Source of the DNA: PMG-095 sp037200885
Lineage (GTDB): Bacteria; Myxococcota_A; Polyangia; Polyangiales; Polyangiaceae
DNA: 64,000 nucleotides
Assembly (NCBI GenBank): GCA_037200885.1
Contig: JBBCIN010000003.1
Span: 930,001-994,000, forward strand
Direction: 5' to 3'
In this document: piece after piece, positions 26,261 through 35,334 of the stretch
Numbering within the stretch: the stretch's first letter is position 1
Layout of the letters: every line of letters begins with the position of its first letter
The notes under the pieces: model-generated
Seen by the model: only the letters and a program-made list of their open reading frames with translations
The model's database searches: none
What the model was told of the DNA's origin: nothing
Translations under genes and position numbers: made by a program

Positions 26261-26848
26261 ATGACCCAAGCGATTTCAAGCGTCAATGTGAGCGGTTTCG
26301 CCGGTGAGCTCGCCGCGCTGCAGCTCGAAAATGATGCCAATCAATCCGAGAGCTCACGGATGCAGCGCGACGCCGCACGCGAGAGCTACCTCGACCAGGC
26401 CCAACAGCAAATCGATGCATTACACGCTGCGGCGAGCGCGACCCGCAACGGTGCATTGGTAGGCGCTTCGCTCACCATCGCTGGCGGGGCCTGCCAGATC
26501 GGCGCGGCCAGCTTCCAATTCGACGCAGACGTTGGCTTGTCCAAAGGATCTTGTCTCACCGAGATCGCTAAAGACAAGCGAATCGCAACCATTCTCGGGG
26601 ATCTCGGAAGCGCCTCGAGCAAGCTGGCTGATCCGGTAAAGGCCATCCTCGGCGACAGCACCGCTGAACGCTACCAGGCGATAGCCAAGCAGCATGAAAT
26701 GCTGGCCGCGCAGGCCCAGTGGCAAGCCGGTGATGCCAGCGCAGAGATCGACAAAGCCGACAAGCGAGCAGACAAGGAGCTCGACATCGTGCAGGAGATT
26801 CAACGGGACCAGAGCTCGGCAACCAATAGTCTCATCAGTCGCATTTAG
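26261..26848 (+). CDS. Type III secretion minor translocator-like protein (SctB/SseD type)
   Basis: A 195-residue protein without a signal peptide. Helical N-terminal part (RMQRDAARESYLDQAQQQID), a single hydrophobic stretch (about 64-86, GALVGASLTIAGGACQIGAA), and a long charged helical C-terminus (AKQHEMLAAQAQWQAGDAS, then QEIQRDQSSATNSLISRI). One membrane segment plus coiled-coil flanks and a 195-residue length match SseD/YopD-class proteins. Its tail resembles that of the upstream translocator-like protein (DTNAALYSRI against ATNSLISRI), suggesting common ancestry. Only 3 bases separate the two genes. No cognate chaperone gene is seen. Confidence 0.55.
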   Translation: MTQAISSVNVSGFAGELAALQLENDANQSESSRMQRDAARESYLDQAQQQIDALHAAASATRNGALVGASLTIAGGACQIGAASFQFDADVGLSKGSCLTEIAKDKRIATILGDLGSASSKLADPVKAILGDSTAERYQAIAKQHEMLAAQAQWQAGDASAEIDKADKRADKELDIVQEIQRDQSSATNSLISRI

Positions 26849-26893
26849 CCGATTGGCCGCATCTGAGCCGCCGGTCGCCTCGATGGGTCCTCC

Positions 26894-27207
26894 ATGAACC
26901 ACGATGATGAAAAGCAATTGCGGGTACTCGGTCGGCTTCACTACGTCGCGGCGCTGTTCGCGGGCGTGATTCCAGTCATGGACGCGGTCTACGCTGCGTT
27001 CGGGGTCGCGATTTTGCTGGGCCAGCTGCCGGGCAGGGTCGCCGCCCCGGGCGAGGCCGTCGGTTGGCTGCGCTGGGGATGGGGGTGTTCGTCGTGCTGG
27101 TCGGCATCACCGCCGTCGGCCTCAACCTCCCTCACGGGGCAGGCGGCAGCGCCGCGCCAGTAACCGCCTCCTCCCCTGGCTTCCGCTCCGAGGCCGAGCG
27201 CGCCTGA
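26894..27207 (+). pseudogene. Small membrane protein gene, apparently frameshifted
   Basis: ATG 26894 opens a frame whose first 50 residues read as a membrane protein (LGRLHYVAALFAGVIPVMDA). After about 27055 the same frame becomes Trp/Cys/Ser-rich and stops at 27163. A frame shifted by one register reads LAALGMGVFVVLVGITAVGL, a convincing transmembrane helix, and stops at TGA 27205-27207. Two-to-four-helix proteins with a DEKQLRxLxxLHYV start are common in myxobacteria. An indel near 27050-27065, genuine or a sequencing error, is the simplest explanation. Confidence 0.5.
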
Positions 27208-27228
27208 CTCGCCCAATCGCATGTTTTT

Positions 27229-27243
27229 AGGGCAGATCGCCCT
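27229..27243. other. Short hairpin AGGGC-AGATC-GCCCT
   Basis: A 5-base stem downstream of the frameshifted membrane gene and upstream of the rplU promoter. A run of five T lies just before it on the + strand. It may be part of a terminator for the upstream genes, but the stem is short. Confidence 0.25.
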
Positions 27244-27285
27244 TCCCTGTGCACCGGTTCAGCACTTATAGTGAGAGAATTACTG

Positions 27286-27315
27286 TTGAGTGCTTGCTTG
27301 GTTGCTGGGTATGAA
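27286..27315 (+). promoter_or_regulatory. Probable sigma-70-type promoter of rplU-rpmA
   Basis: TTGAGT at 27286-27291 and TATGAA at 27310-27315, separated by 18 bases and in an AT-richer patch, 23 bases before the rplU start codon. This is the best consensus-like promoter that I see in the window and fits a highly expressed ribosomal operon. Confidence 0.5.
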
Positions 27316-27337
27316 TTAGGTTCCGCGCCCCATTCCC

Positions 27338-27658
27338 ATGGCCTACGCAGTTATCCGCACGGGCGGCAAGCAGTACCGAGTCGCAGAGGGCGAAACCGTT
27401 CAGGTTGAGCTCCTCAAGGGCGATCCGGGTACCAAAATCAAATTCGACCAGGTTCTCATGGTCTCCGGCGATTCGCCGCAGTTTGGCAAGCCGCTCGTCT
27501 CCGGCGCTTCGGTAGAGGGCGAGATCGTTCGCCAGCTCCGCGGTCCGAAGCTGATCGTCTTCAAGTTCCGCAAGCGCAAGCGCTCGCGCAAGAAGGCGGG
27601 CCATCGTCAGAATTACACGGCCGTGAAGATCACGGGCCTCACCGGGGTGAGCGCGTAA
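27338..27658 (+). CDS. rplU: 50S ribosomal protein L21
   Basis: A 106-residue protein of the large ribosomal subunit. It opens MAYAVIRTGGKQYRVAEG, and the basic C-terminal RNA-binding part contains KFRKRKRSRKKAGHRQ. Both match L21 throughout, and the length is normal. Its stop codon shares one base with the rpmA start (TAATG), the common rplU-rpmA arrangement. Confidence 0.99.
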   Translation: MAYAVIRTGGKQYRVAEGETVQVELLKGDPGTKIKFDQVLMVSGDSPQFGKPLVSGASVEGEIVRQLRGPKLIVFKFRKRKRSRKKAGHRQNYTAVKITGLTGVSA

Positions 27659-27939
27659 TGGCACATAAAAAAGGCGGCGGCTCTACGCGCAACGGTCGTG
27701 GCTCGAACGCCCAGTACCGTGGTGTCAAGGTGTACGGCGGCGAAGCCGTTCGCGCCGGCGGCATCCTGGTTCGCCAGGTGGGCCAGACCATCAACCCAGG
27801 CCGCAACGTCGGCGTGGGTCGTGACTACACGCTCTACTCTTTGGTCGATGGGACCGTGACCTACGAGCACGATTCGCGCACCAAGAAGCGCGTGTCCGTG
27901 TACCCGCTCGGCGCTGCTCCTGCGAATCTAGCGAATTGA
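27658..27939 (+). CDS. rpmA: 50S ribosomal protein L27
   Basis: A 93-residue large-subunit protein starting MAHKKGGGSTRNGRGSNAQ. The glycine-rich N-terminal arm reaches the peptidyl-transferase centre in known structures. There is no N-terminal pro-sequence as found in some Firmicutes. It is coupled to rplU. In many bacteria obgE follows rpmA; here a HAD phosphatase does. Confidence 0.99.
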   Translation: MAHKKGGGSTRNGRGSNAQYRGVKVYGGEAVRAGGILVRQVGQTINPGRNVGVGRDYTLYSLVDGTVTYEHDSRTKKRVSVYPLGAAPANLAN

Positions 27940-27947
27940 CGTTTTTG

Positions 27948-27971
27948 GGGGGTCGCCTCGCGGCAACCCCC
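27948..27971. terminator. Hairpin between rpmA and the HAD phosphatase
   Basis: GGGGGT and ACCCCC pair, with an inner GCC/GGC pair around a four-base loop and one C-A mismatch. It begins 9 bases after the rpmA stop. No T-tail follows, so it may attenuate rather than end transcription before the next gene. Confidence 0.4.
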
Positions 27972-27992
27972 TTGCGCCAGTCCAGTCCGCTG

Positions 27993-28838
27993 ATGGGTAG
28001 CGTGGCAAAGGTCTTCGTCACTGATATCGACGGGACACTGCTCGGCGCGGACGGAGACGTGCACCCGAGTGACGCGGAAGCGATCGCCGCGCTCATAGCG
28101 CGCGGCGTGCCAGTCACGCTGTGTACCGGGCGCATGTATTCCGGGACCCGTGAGATCGCCGAGGCGATGCATATCCTCGGTCCTGTGGCGTGCATCGACG
28201 GCAGTCACATCGTCGACTCGACGAACCACCTGGAGCTGCACAGCACTCCGCTCTCGGATGTCGCCACTGAGCTCTTGTTCGAGGCGCTCGGCCGGATTCG
28301 GCCCGCCGCGTTCGCGTTCTCGGGGGACCGCTTGTTCCACGACGCGCGCGGCGCGCAGTACCTCGACTACGTGAGCACCTGGACCGAGCGCACGCAGGAG
28401 GTCGAGCGCTTGACCGACTTCGACGCCTGGCGCGAGCCGGGCGCTCTGCTGTCTGCGCTGGTGGCCCTCGGCACACCCGATCAAATCCGCAACACCGAGC
28501 TGTTCATCAAGAACAACGACCAGCACCTGCAGTGCGTCACGTTCGAGGTCGGTCGCCCCGGCTACTCCGGCACTTGGGGCTTGGTCGTGCGCGCATCGGG
28601 CGTGGACAAGGGCACCGCGATCGATTGGGTTGCTCGGCACCACGGCGTGACCGCCGCTGAAGTGGTGGCCGTCGGTGATTGGCTGAACGACATTCCGATG
28701 CTGCGCCGCGCGGGCCGTTCGTTCGCGATGGCGCAGGCGCCCAATGCCGTCAAGGCGGCCGCGACGGACATCTTGAAGGCGAACCACACTAGCGGTGGCG
28801 GACTCGCCGAAGCCGCAATGCGCGCTGGCCTGCTCTAG
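27993..28838 (+). CDS. HAD-superfamily hydrolase (Cof-like phosphatase)
   Basis: A 281-residue cytosolic phosphatase. HAD motif I is DIDGTLL near residue 10, motif II is the T in TLCTGR, motif III is the Lys of GVDKGTA, and motif IV is GDWLNDIPML. The C2-type cap between motifs II and III places it in the Cof/YidA class that hydrolyses small phosphorylated metabolites; the substrate is not evident. ATG 27993 is chosen over an upstream TTG that overlaps rpmA. The 3' end overlaps the open frame of mutL but not its likely start. Confidence 0.85.
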   Translation: MGSVAKVFVTDIDGTLLGADGDVHPSDAEAIAALIARGVPVTLCTGRMYSGTREIAEAMHILGPVACIDGSHIVDSTNHLELHSTPLSDVATELLFEALGRIRPAAFAFSGDRLFHDARGAQYLDYVSTWTERTQEVERLTDFDAWREPGALLSALVALGTPDQIRNTELFIKNNDQHLQCVTFEVGRPGYSGTWGLVVRASGVDKGTAIDWVARHHGVTAAEVVAVGDWLNDIPMLRRAGRSFAMAQAPNAVKAAATDILKANHTSGGGLAEAAMRAGLL

Positions 28839-28902
28839 CTCGCGAGAGACCACGCTGATTGAGCGCGGCCCGCCCCGGTGTAATGCTGAGGCGGGCAAGC
28901 CC

Positions 28903-30759
28903 TTGGAAACGCGCATCGTCGTTCTGTCGCCAGCGTTGGCCAGCCAAATTGCGGCTGGGGAAGTGGTGGAGCGCCCGGCAAGCGTGGTCAAAGAGCTGAT
29001 CGAAAATGCGCTCGACGCGGGCGCACAGCGCGTCGACATCGAGATCGAGGGCGGCGGCGTGACGCGCTTGAGCGTGAGTGACGACGGCGTAGGCATGAGC
29101 GCGGAAAACGCACGCCTGAGTGTGGAGCGCCACGCGACCAGTAAGCTTACGACGATCAGCGACTTGAACAGCCTCTCGAGCTACGGCTTTCGCGGCGAGG
29201 CCCTGCCGAGCATCGCGTCGGTCAGTCGTTTCGCGCTGCGCTCTCGCCCAGCCAGTAGCGACGCGGGCGTCGAGGTACTGATCGAAGGCGTGGCCGCGCC
29301 TGTCCTGCGCGAAGCGGGCATGTCCGTCGGAACGCGGGTGGAAGTGCGCGAATTGTTCTTCAATATCCCCGCACGCCGCAAATTTCTGCGCTCCACCGGC
29401 ACCGAGTCCGGGCACGTCACGGAGGTCGTGGAAGCGGCGGCGCTCACGCGGCCGGAGGTGACGTTCACGCTGATGCGTGATGGCCGGCAAGTGCGCGAAT
29501 TCCTGCGCGTGAACGGCCGCGCCGATCGCGTGGCGCAGGTTTGCGCCGGAGAAGATTTGACGCACTGCGAGGGCACGCGCGGGCCCCTCCGCATCGAGGC
29601 GTACTTGTCGCGGCCAGAGCACGCGCGCAGCGGCGCCGGCGGGCTACGCTTGTTCGTCAATGGTCGCTCGGTGCGAGATCGGGGTCTCGCCGTGACGATC
29701 GCCCAGGCGTACGGCAGTGTGCTCGAGCGCGGACGCTACCCGCGGGGCGTCGTATATTTGGATCTGCCGCCCGAGTTCTTGGACGTGAACGTGCACCCGC
29801 AAAAAGCCGAGGTGCGCTTCGCCGATCAGCGCGCGACCGCGGATGCCCTGTACGGCACCCTGTCGCGCGCCTTGGCCGGCGCGTTCTCACTGCCCACGCC
29901 CAACCGCAGCGCCTGGGCAAAGCCGCGCCCCGAGCCACCGCTCGTGACTCCGCTCGCGACGCCCGGCGCCTCGCCGGGCGAACGCACTTGGTCCGCAGCC
30001 AGCGCGCCAAAATCGGCGGAACCGCTGCCGGAAGCGCTCCCCTTCAGCATGCCCGCGTTGGCGTCGCGCGGCCTCGGCGAAAGCGGCGGCGCCAGCGGCG
30101 AACTCTTGCTCGCGCTGGAGCCGCCGTCGATCGCCGTGCGTGATTCGTCTGGGCTTCCGAGTCGTCCCCAGCCAGAAATTGCCTGGTCGAGCCTCACGTT
30201 CGTGGCTCAGCTGCGGCAAACCTACCTATTGTGCGAGAGCCGCGAGGGGATCTACCTGCTCGATCAACACGCTGCCGCCGAGCGAGTCACTTTCACGCGT
30301 CTACGCAAACAATACCAGGGCCGCGCCGTGCCCTCGCAGTCATTGCTCTTCCCGGTCACGCTCGAAGTGTCGCCCGCGGAAGCCGAGCTGGTCGAACAAC
30401 GCGGCAAGGAGATGGCCGAAGTCGGGCTCGACGTGCGCGTGCGCGGGCCCGAAAGCATCAGCATTCACGCGGTACCGAAGCTGTTACAACGCGCCAGTGC
30501 CGAACGATTGCTACGTGATTTGCTGGCGGAAGTGTCACGCAAAGGCGGGCGCGGCTTCTCCGACGCGGTCGATCTCGCGCTCGCGACCATGGCCTGTCAT
30601 GGTTCTATCCGCGCAGGCGATCCGCTTGCTCCCGACGAAGTCAAAGCGCTGCTCGAGGCCTTGGACGAAGCTGATTTCGCCGGACACTGTCCGCACGGAC
30701 GGCCCGTGGTGACGTTTCTGAGTTGGGCGGAGCTCGAGCGCAAAGTCGGGCGGCGTTAG
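28903..30759 (+). CDS. mutL: DNA mismatch repair protein MutL
   Basis: A 618-residue GHKL ATPase that links MutS mismatch recognition to strand removal. The motifs SQIAAGEVVERPASVVKELI, ENALDAGA, DDGVGM and YGFRGEALPSI are intact. The variable linker is Pro/Ala-rich (about 360-440). The C-terminal domain carries DQHAAAE from Asp454 and CPHGRP from Cys596, which resemble the MutL endonuclease metal sites, but the second Glu of DQHAx2Ex4E is Thr here. The TTG start at 28903 follows GAGG by about nine bases and places the protein start exactly at the conserved beginning; longer frames add unrelated sequence. miaA follows, as in many bacteria. Confidence 0.95.
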   Translation: METRIVVLSPALASQIAAGEVVERPASVVKELIENALDAGAQRVDIEIEGGGVTRLSVSDDGVGMSAENARLSVERHATSKLTTISDLNSLSSYGFRGEALPSIASVSRFALRSRPASSDAGVEVLIEGVAAPVLREAGMSVGTRVEVRELFFNIPARRKFLRSTGTESGHVTEVVEAAALTRPEVTFTLMRDGRQVREFLRVNGRADRVAQVCAGEDLTHCEGTRGPLRIEAYLSRPEHARSGAGGLRLFVNGRSVRDRGLAVTIAQAYGSVLERGRYPRGVVYLDLPPEFLDVNVHPQKAEVRFADQRATADALYGTLSRALAGAFSLPTPNRSAWAKPRPEPPLVTPLATPGASPGERTWSAASAPKSAEPLPEALPFSMPALASRGLGESGGASGELLLALEPPSIAVRDSSGLPSRPQPEIAWSSLTFVAQLRQTYLLCESREGIYLLDQHAAAERVTFTRLRKQYQGRAVPSQSLLFPVTLEVSPAEAELVEQRGKEMAEVGLDVRVRGPESISIHAVPKLLQRASAERLLRDLLAEVSRKGGRGFSDAVDLALATMACHGSIRAGDPLAPDEVKALLEALDEADFAGHCPHGRPVVTFLSWAELERKVGRR

Positions 30760-30766
30760 GTCCGAC

Positions 30767-31669
30767 ATGTTCCTCGACGCTCAGGCTGACGAGCGCTTAT
30801 GGGTCGTGGTCGGCCCAACTGCATCGGGCAAGACCTCGCTCGCGATCGAACTGTGTGAAAAACACGACGGCGAGATCGTGAGCGCGGACAGCGTGCAGGT
30901 GTATCGGCACTTCGAGGTGGGCACGGGCAAGCCGAGCCCCGAAGAACGAGCCCGGGCTCGTCACCACCTGATTGACGTGATCGAACCGAGTGAGCCGATG
31001 GACGCGGCACGCTTCGCCGAATTGGCGGAGCTCGCGATCGCCGATATTCGTGCGCGGGGGAAGCGGCCAATCGTGTGCGGAGGCACCTTTTTATGGGTCC
31101 GCGCGTTGATTCACGGGCTCGTCCCCGCGCCGCCCGCGGATCCGGAGTTGCGCGCGCGGCATCGCGCGCGGGTCAGCGAGGTCGGACGCACGGGCTTGCA
31201 CGAAGATTTGGCGCGGGTCGATCCGGACGCGGCTGCGCGACTCGCACCCAACGACTTCGTGCGCGTCAGTCGCGCGCTCGAGGTGCACGAGCTAACCGGT
31301 GTGGGCATGAGCGAGTGGCAAGCACAGCACGGTTTCAAAACCTCGCGCCACGCCGCGCGCCTACTCGGAGTGCGGCGCGAGAAAGACGAGCTCGACGGGC
31401 GCATTCGCGCGCGTTGTCAGGCGATGCTCGCCGCCGGCTGGGTCGACGAAGCGCGCGAGCTCTTGGCGCGCGGCTACCTCGAGACAAGGCCATTCGCCTC
31501 GGTGGGCTACAAGCAGGTCGCGCTTGCCCTGCAGAACGGCGGCCCAATCGACCAGGCCGAGCTCGAGCTGTCGATCTTCCGCGCGACTCGGGTCTTCGCG
31601 CGTCGCCAGCGCACGTGGCTGCGCGATCAGCCGATCGAGTGGCTTCCGCCCGGGTCGACGAAGCTGTGA
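30767..31669 (+). CDS. miaA: tRNA dimethylallyltransferase
   Basis: A 300-residue enzyme that adds a dimethylallyl group to A37 of tRNAs reading UNN codons. The P-loop is GPTASGKTSLA at about 16-26, followed by DSVQVYR and GTGKPSPEE, and the tRNA-binding segments are GGTFLWVRALI and FASVGYKQ. The gene starts 7 bases after the mutL stop, so the two form an operon. Its last 43 bases overlap the 3' end of the convergent hmgA. Confidence 0.97.
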   Translation: MFLDAQADERLWVVVGPTASGKTSLAIELCEKHDGEIVSADSVQVYRHFEVGTGKPSPEERARARHHLIDVIEPSEPMDAARFAELAELAIADIRARGKRPIVCGGTFLWVRALIHGLVPAPPADPELRARHRARVSEVGRTGLHEDLARVDPDAAARLAPNDFVRVSRALEVHELTGVGMSEWQAQHGFKTSRHAARLLGVRREKDELDGRIRARCQAMLAAGWVDEARELLARGYLETRPFASVGYKQVALALQNGGPIDQAELELSIFRATRVFARRQRTWLRDQPIEWLPPGSTKL

Positions 31670-32813
31670 TGGTAGCTCGGGTCGTCGATTGAAAGCGCGG
31701 CGCTCGTCACCCACAAGGGCCGCGCGCAATCGAGCATCACCGCCAGCTCTTCCGTACGCCCGCCGCCGAGGCTGGCTTCGTACGCCCCGGGATGCGGCCC
31801 GTGCGGGATCCCCGCCGGATGGAGTGAAATGCTGCCCGGGCTGATGCCCTTGCGCGAAGTGAAGTTGCCGCGGACGTAATAGATCACCTCGTCGATGTCG
31901 ACCGACGAATGCGGATACGGGCAGGCGATCGCCTTTGGGTGATAGTCGAGCGGGCGCGGAACGAAGCTGCACACGAGCGCGCCCGGAAGCGCGAAGGTCG
32001 CGTGCACGGTCGGCGGCAGGTGCACCATGCCCACCTTTGCCTGAAAATCCAATATCGAAAACGCCACTGGGTAGTACGTGCCGTCCCAGCCCACGACGTC
32101 GAGCGGCGAGCGCGCATAGCGAAAGCCGAAGAACGCGCCACCGCGCTTGACCACCAGCTTGCGAATGCCTTCGTCGCTCGGACCGCTGAACTCTGGCGCA
32201 CGAAAGTCGCGATGGGAGTAAGGCGCGTCCATGCGCAATTGCCCGAGCTCATTGCGGTACTGACGCGGAATCGCGATCGGACCCACGCTCTCGATCGAGA
32301 GCCAAGCTTGCGGCGTCTTCGCATCCGGCACGAAACGATGCAAGAGCCCGCGCGGCAAACAGACGTAGTCGTTGGCCTGAAAGCGTAAATCACCGAGTTG
32401 AGTCTTGAGCAATCCGCCGCCTTCACGAATGAACAGCAGTTGATCACCGTCCGCGTTGACGAAGTACGCGGGATCTTCGGCGTCGGGAGCGAGCACCGAA
32501 ATCACCAAGTCGTCATTTTCGAGCAAGGGCACGCGTGCATCCAACGCCGCCCCGCCGCGCCGAGGCAGCTCGAAGCTGCGAAAGTGATGGCGCTCCAGCG
32601 CGCGCGGTGGCCGCCCCTCGAGTAGCTCCCAACCGTACGCGACGCTGATCGGCTCGGCCTCGTGCGGCCGCTGCTCGTGGTACACGATGGTGTACGGGCC
32701 GTCGAAGCCGGCGCGCGTGATGCACTCCTCGTAGCGAAGCACGCCCGAGCTGGCGCCGTAGAGCGCCGTATGCGCCTTTGCGGGCAGGTCGCCGAAGCTC
32801 CGGCGCTCGAGCA

Positions 32814-32814
<1 letters not shown>
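31627..32814 (-). CDS. hmgA: Homogentisate 1,2-dioxygenase
   Basis: A 395-residue cupin-type iron enzyme that opens the homogentisate ring to maleylacetoacetate. HLPPTVHATF, SVDIDEVIYYVRGNF and HPAGIPHGPHPG contain the metal-binding His/Glu cluster. It is slightly shorter than the 430-residue eukaryotic and pseudomonad enzymes, like other actinobacterial/myxobacterial forms. The GTG start shares one base with the TAG stop of hppD (TAGTG), giving tight coupling. Its 3' end overlaps miaA by 43 bases on the opposite strand. Confidence 0.9.
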
Positions 32815-33995
<1,181 letters not shown>

Positions 33996-34041
33996 CCTCT
34001 CAAAGTACGCCTATTTATCGGCAGCGCCAGCGGCGGGAGTC

Positions 34042-34284
34042 TCACTCGCGGTCCGGCTGTCGGTCTGGGTGCGCTGGGGCAAAACCTTCCAGTTTCAAGC
34101 ATTCCGCCTCGACCCGGAGCAATCTGGGGTAGGCGTCGAACGGCAGATTCAAACGACGCGCCGCGTAAAGCTGTGGCACGAGCAGGACGTCCGCGATGGA
34201 GACCTGATCGCCGACCAAGAAGCGCCCCGCGAGCTTCAGCGAGTGCGCCTCCAAGATCTGCAAGCCGCCGGCGATGACGCGCAG
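34042..34284 (-). pseudogene. maiA: C-terminal remnant of maleylacetoacetate isomerase
   Basis: About 73-80 residues match the C-terminal helical domain of zeta-class GST/maleylacetoacetate isomerase: GRFLVGDQVSIADVLLVPQL, then YPRLLRVEAECLKLEGF and AHPDRQPDRE. The whole thioredoxin-like N-terminal domain, with the glutathione-binding Ser-containing motif, is missing, because fahA ends only 36-57 bases upstream. Reading upstream in frame, homology fades at about 34284 and a TGA occurs at 34311-34309. A full enzyme has about 210 residues. A TTG at 34263 could start a 73-residue peptide, but it could not be an isomerase. Confidence 0.75.
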
Positions 34285-34319
34285 CCTACCAGCGCAACCG
34301 CGAATGGCTCAATGCCCGT

Positions 34320-35288
34320 TCAAGCCGTCACGTGCTCGGCAATCGAACCGAATACGTTGCGGCCCGAGTCATCGTACATGGCAATCTCGACGCGATCCCC
34401 TTCGCGCAGAAAAGGCGTCGTCGCAGTGCCGCTCGCGATCAACTCGCGCGCCCGGAGCTCTGCGAGGCAGGACACGCCACGCGCGGGATCCGCGTTCGAC
34501 ACGGTGCCGCTGCCCAGAATCGTGCCTGCCGTCAGTGCGCGGGTCTGCGTCACGTGCGCGAGCAAGTCGAAGAACGAAAAGTGCATCTCACCCGCGTCCG
34601 GATCGCCGAGCAGCGCGCCGTTGAGCCGTGTTTGCAGCCGCAAATGCAGGCGTCCGTCGCGATACGCAGCGCCCAGTTCGTCAGGCGTCACCGCGAACGG
34701 CGAGAAGGCAGTGGCCGGCTTGGCCACGAAAAACCCAAAGCCTTTGGCGAGCTCTGGTGAGACCAGGTTGCGGAAGGTCCAATCGTTGGCCAGCATCAAG
34801 AGCCGGACGTACGGCGCCGCGTCCGCCGCGTGCGTGCCGCGGGGCGTGTCAGCCAACACCACGCACAGTTCGGCCTCGAAATCCAAACCGAAGCGCTCGT
34901 CACCCAGACAGAAATCGTCGTTCGGACCGAGCAGGCAGCCGGAAGCGCCTTGGTACACGAGCGGCTCCGTGCGCAACGTCGGTGGCGGTTGGACGCCGCG
35001 CGCCTTGCGCACGAGCAGGATGTGGTTGATGAACGCAGAGCCGTCGATCCACTCGTATGCCCGCGGCAATGGGGCGGTGAGCTCGACCTCCGCGATCGCC
35101 TGACCCGGTAGCAAGCCACTCTCGAGCGCCTCGAAGCGACGCTTCAGCTCGGGCTCCACGCTCGGCCAATCGTCCAAGGCGGCCTGCAAATGCGGCGCGA
35201 TATGGCTCGCTGACGCCACCCGTAGCCCGTCGCGACTGACCACCACCAGCGATCCATCGCGTCCGTGTCGCCGACTTGCGAGCTTCAT
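34320..35288 (-). CDS. fahA: Fumarylacetoacetate hydrolase family protein
   Basis: A 322-residue hydrolase that probably cleaves fumarylacetoacetate to fumarate and acetoacetate, the last step of the tyrosine route. The start MKLASRRHGRDG, the segment PLPRAYEWIDGSAFINH, the metal-site region FEAELCVVLAD and the catalytic-domain end GTATTPFLREGDRVEIAM match bacterial single-chain FAH enzymes of about 325-335 residues. It is first in the run fahA-maiA remnant-hppD-hmgA, all on the minus strand, so one transcript is likely. Confidence 0.88.
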   Translation of the reverse strand: MKLASRRHGRDGSLVVVSRDGLRVASASHIAPHLQAALDDWPSVEPELKRRFEALESGLLPGQAIAEVELTAPLPRAYEWIDGSAFINHILLVRKARGVQPPPTLRTEPLVYQGASGCLLGPNDDFCLGDERFGLDFEAELCVVLADTPRGTHAADAAPYVRLLMLANDWTFRNLVSPELAKGFGFFVAKPATAFSPFAVTPDELGAAYRDGRLHLRLQTRLNGALLGDPDAGEMHFSFFDLLAHVTQTRALTAGTILGSGTVSNADPARGVSCLAELRARELIASGTATTPFLREGDRVEIAMYDDSGRNVFGSIAEHVTA

Positions 35289-35334
35289 GACGATCCGCGG
35301 GCGCCGCGCCCGCTACCCAAACAACCAGTCTGGA

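Noticed and set aside
34264..34320. Plus-strand NREWL-like residues near the truncated maiA, as if part of the isomerase were inverted
   Set aside because: Five residues on the opposite strand are within chance; no longer match is present.
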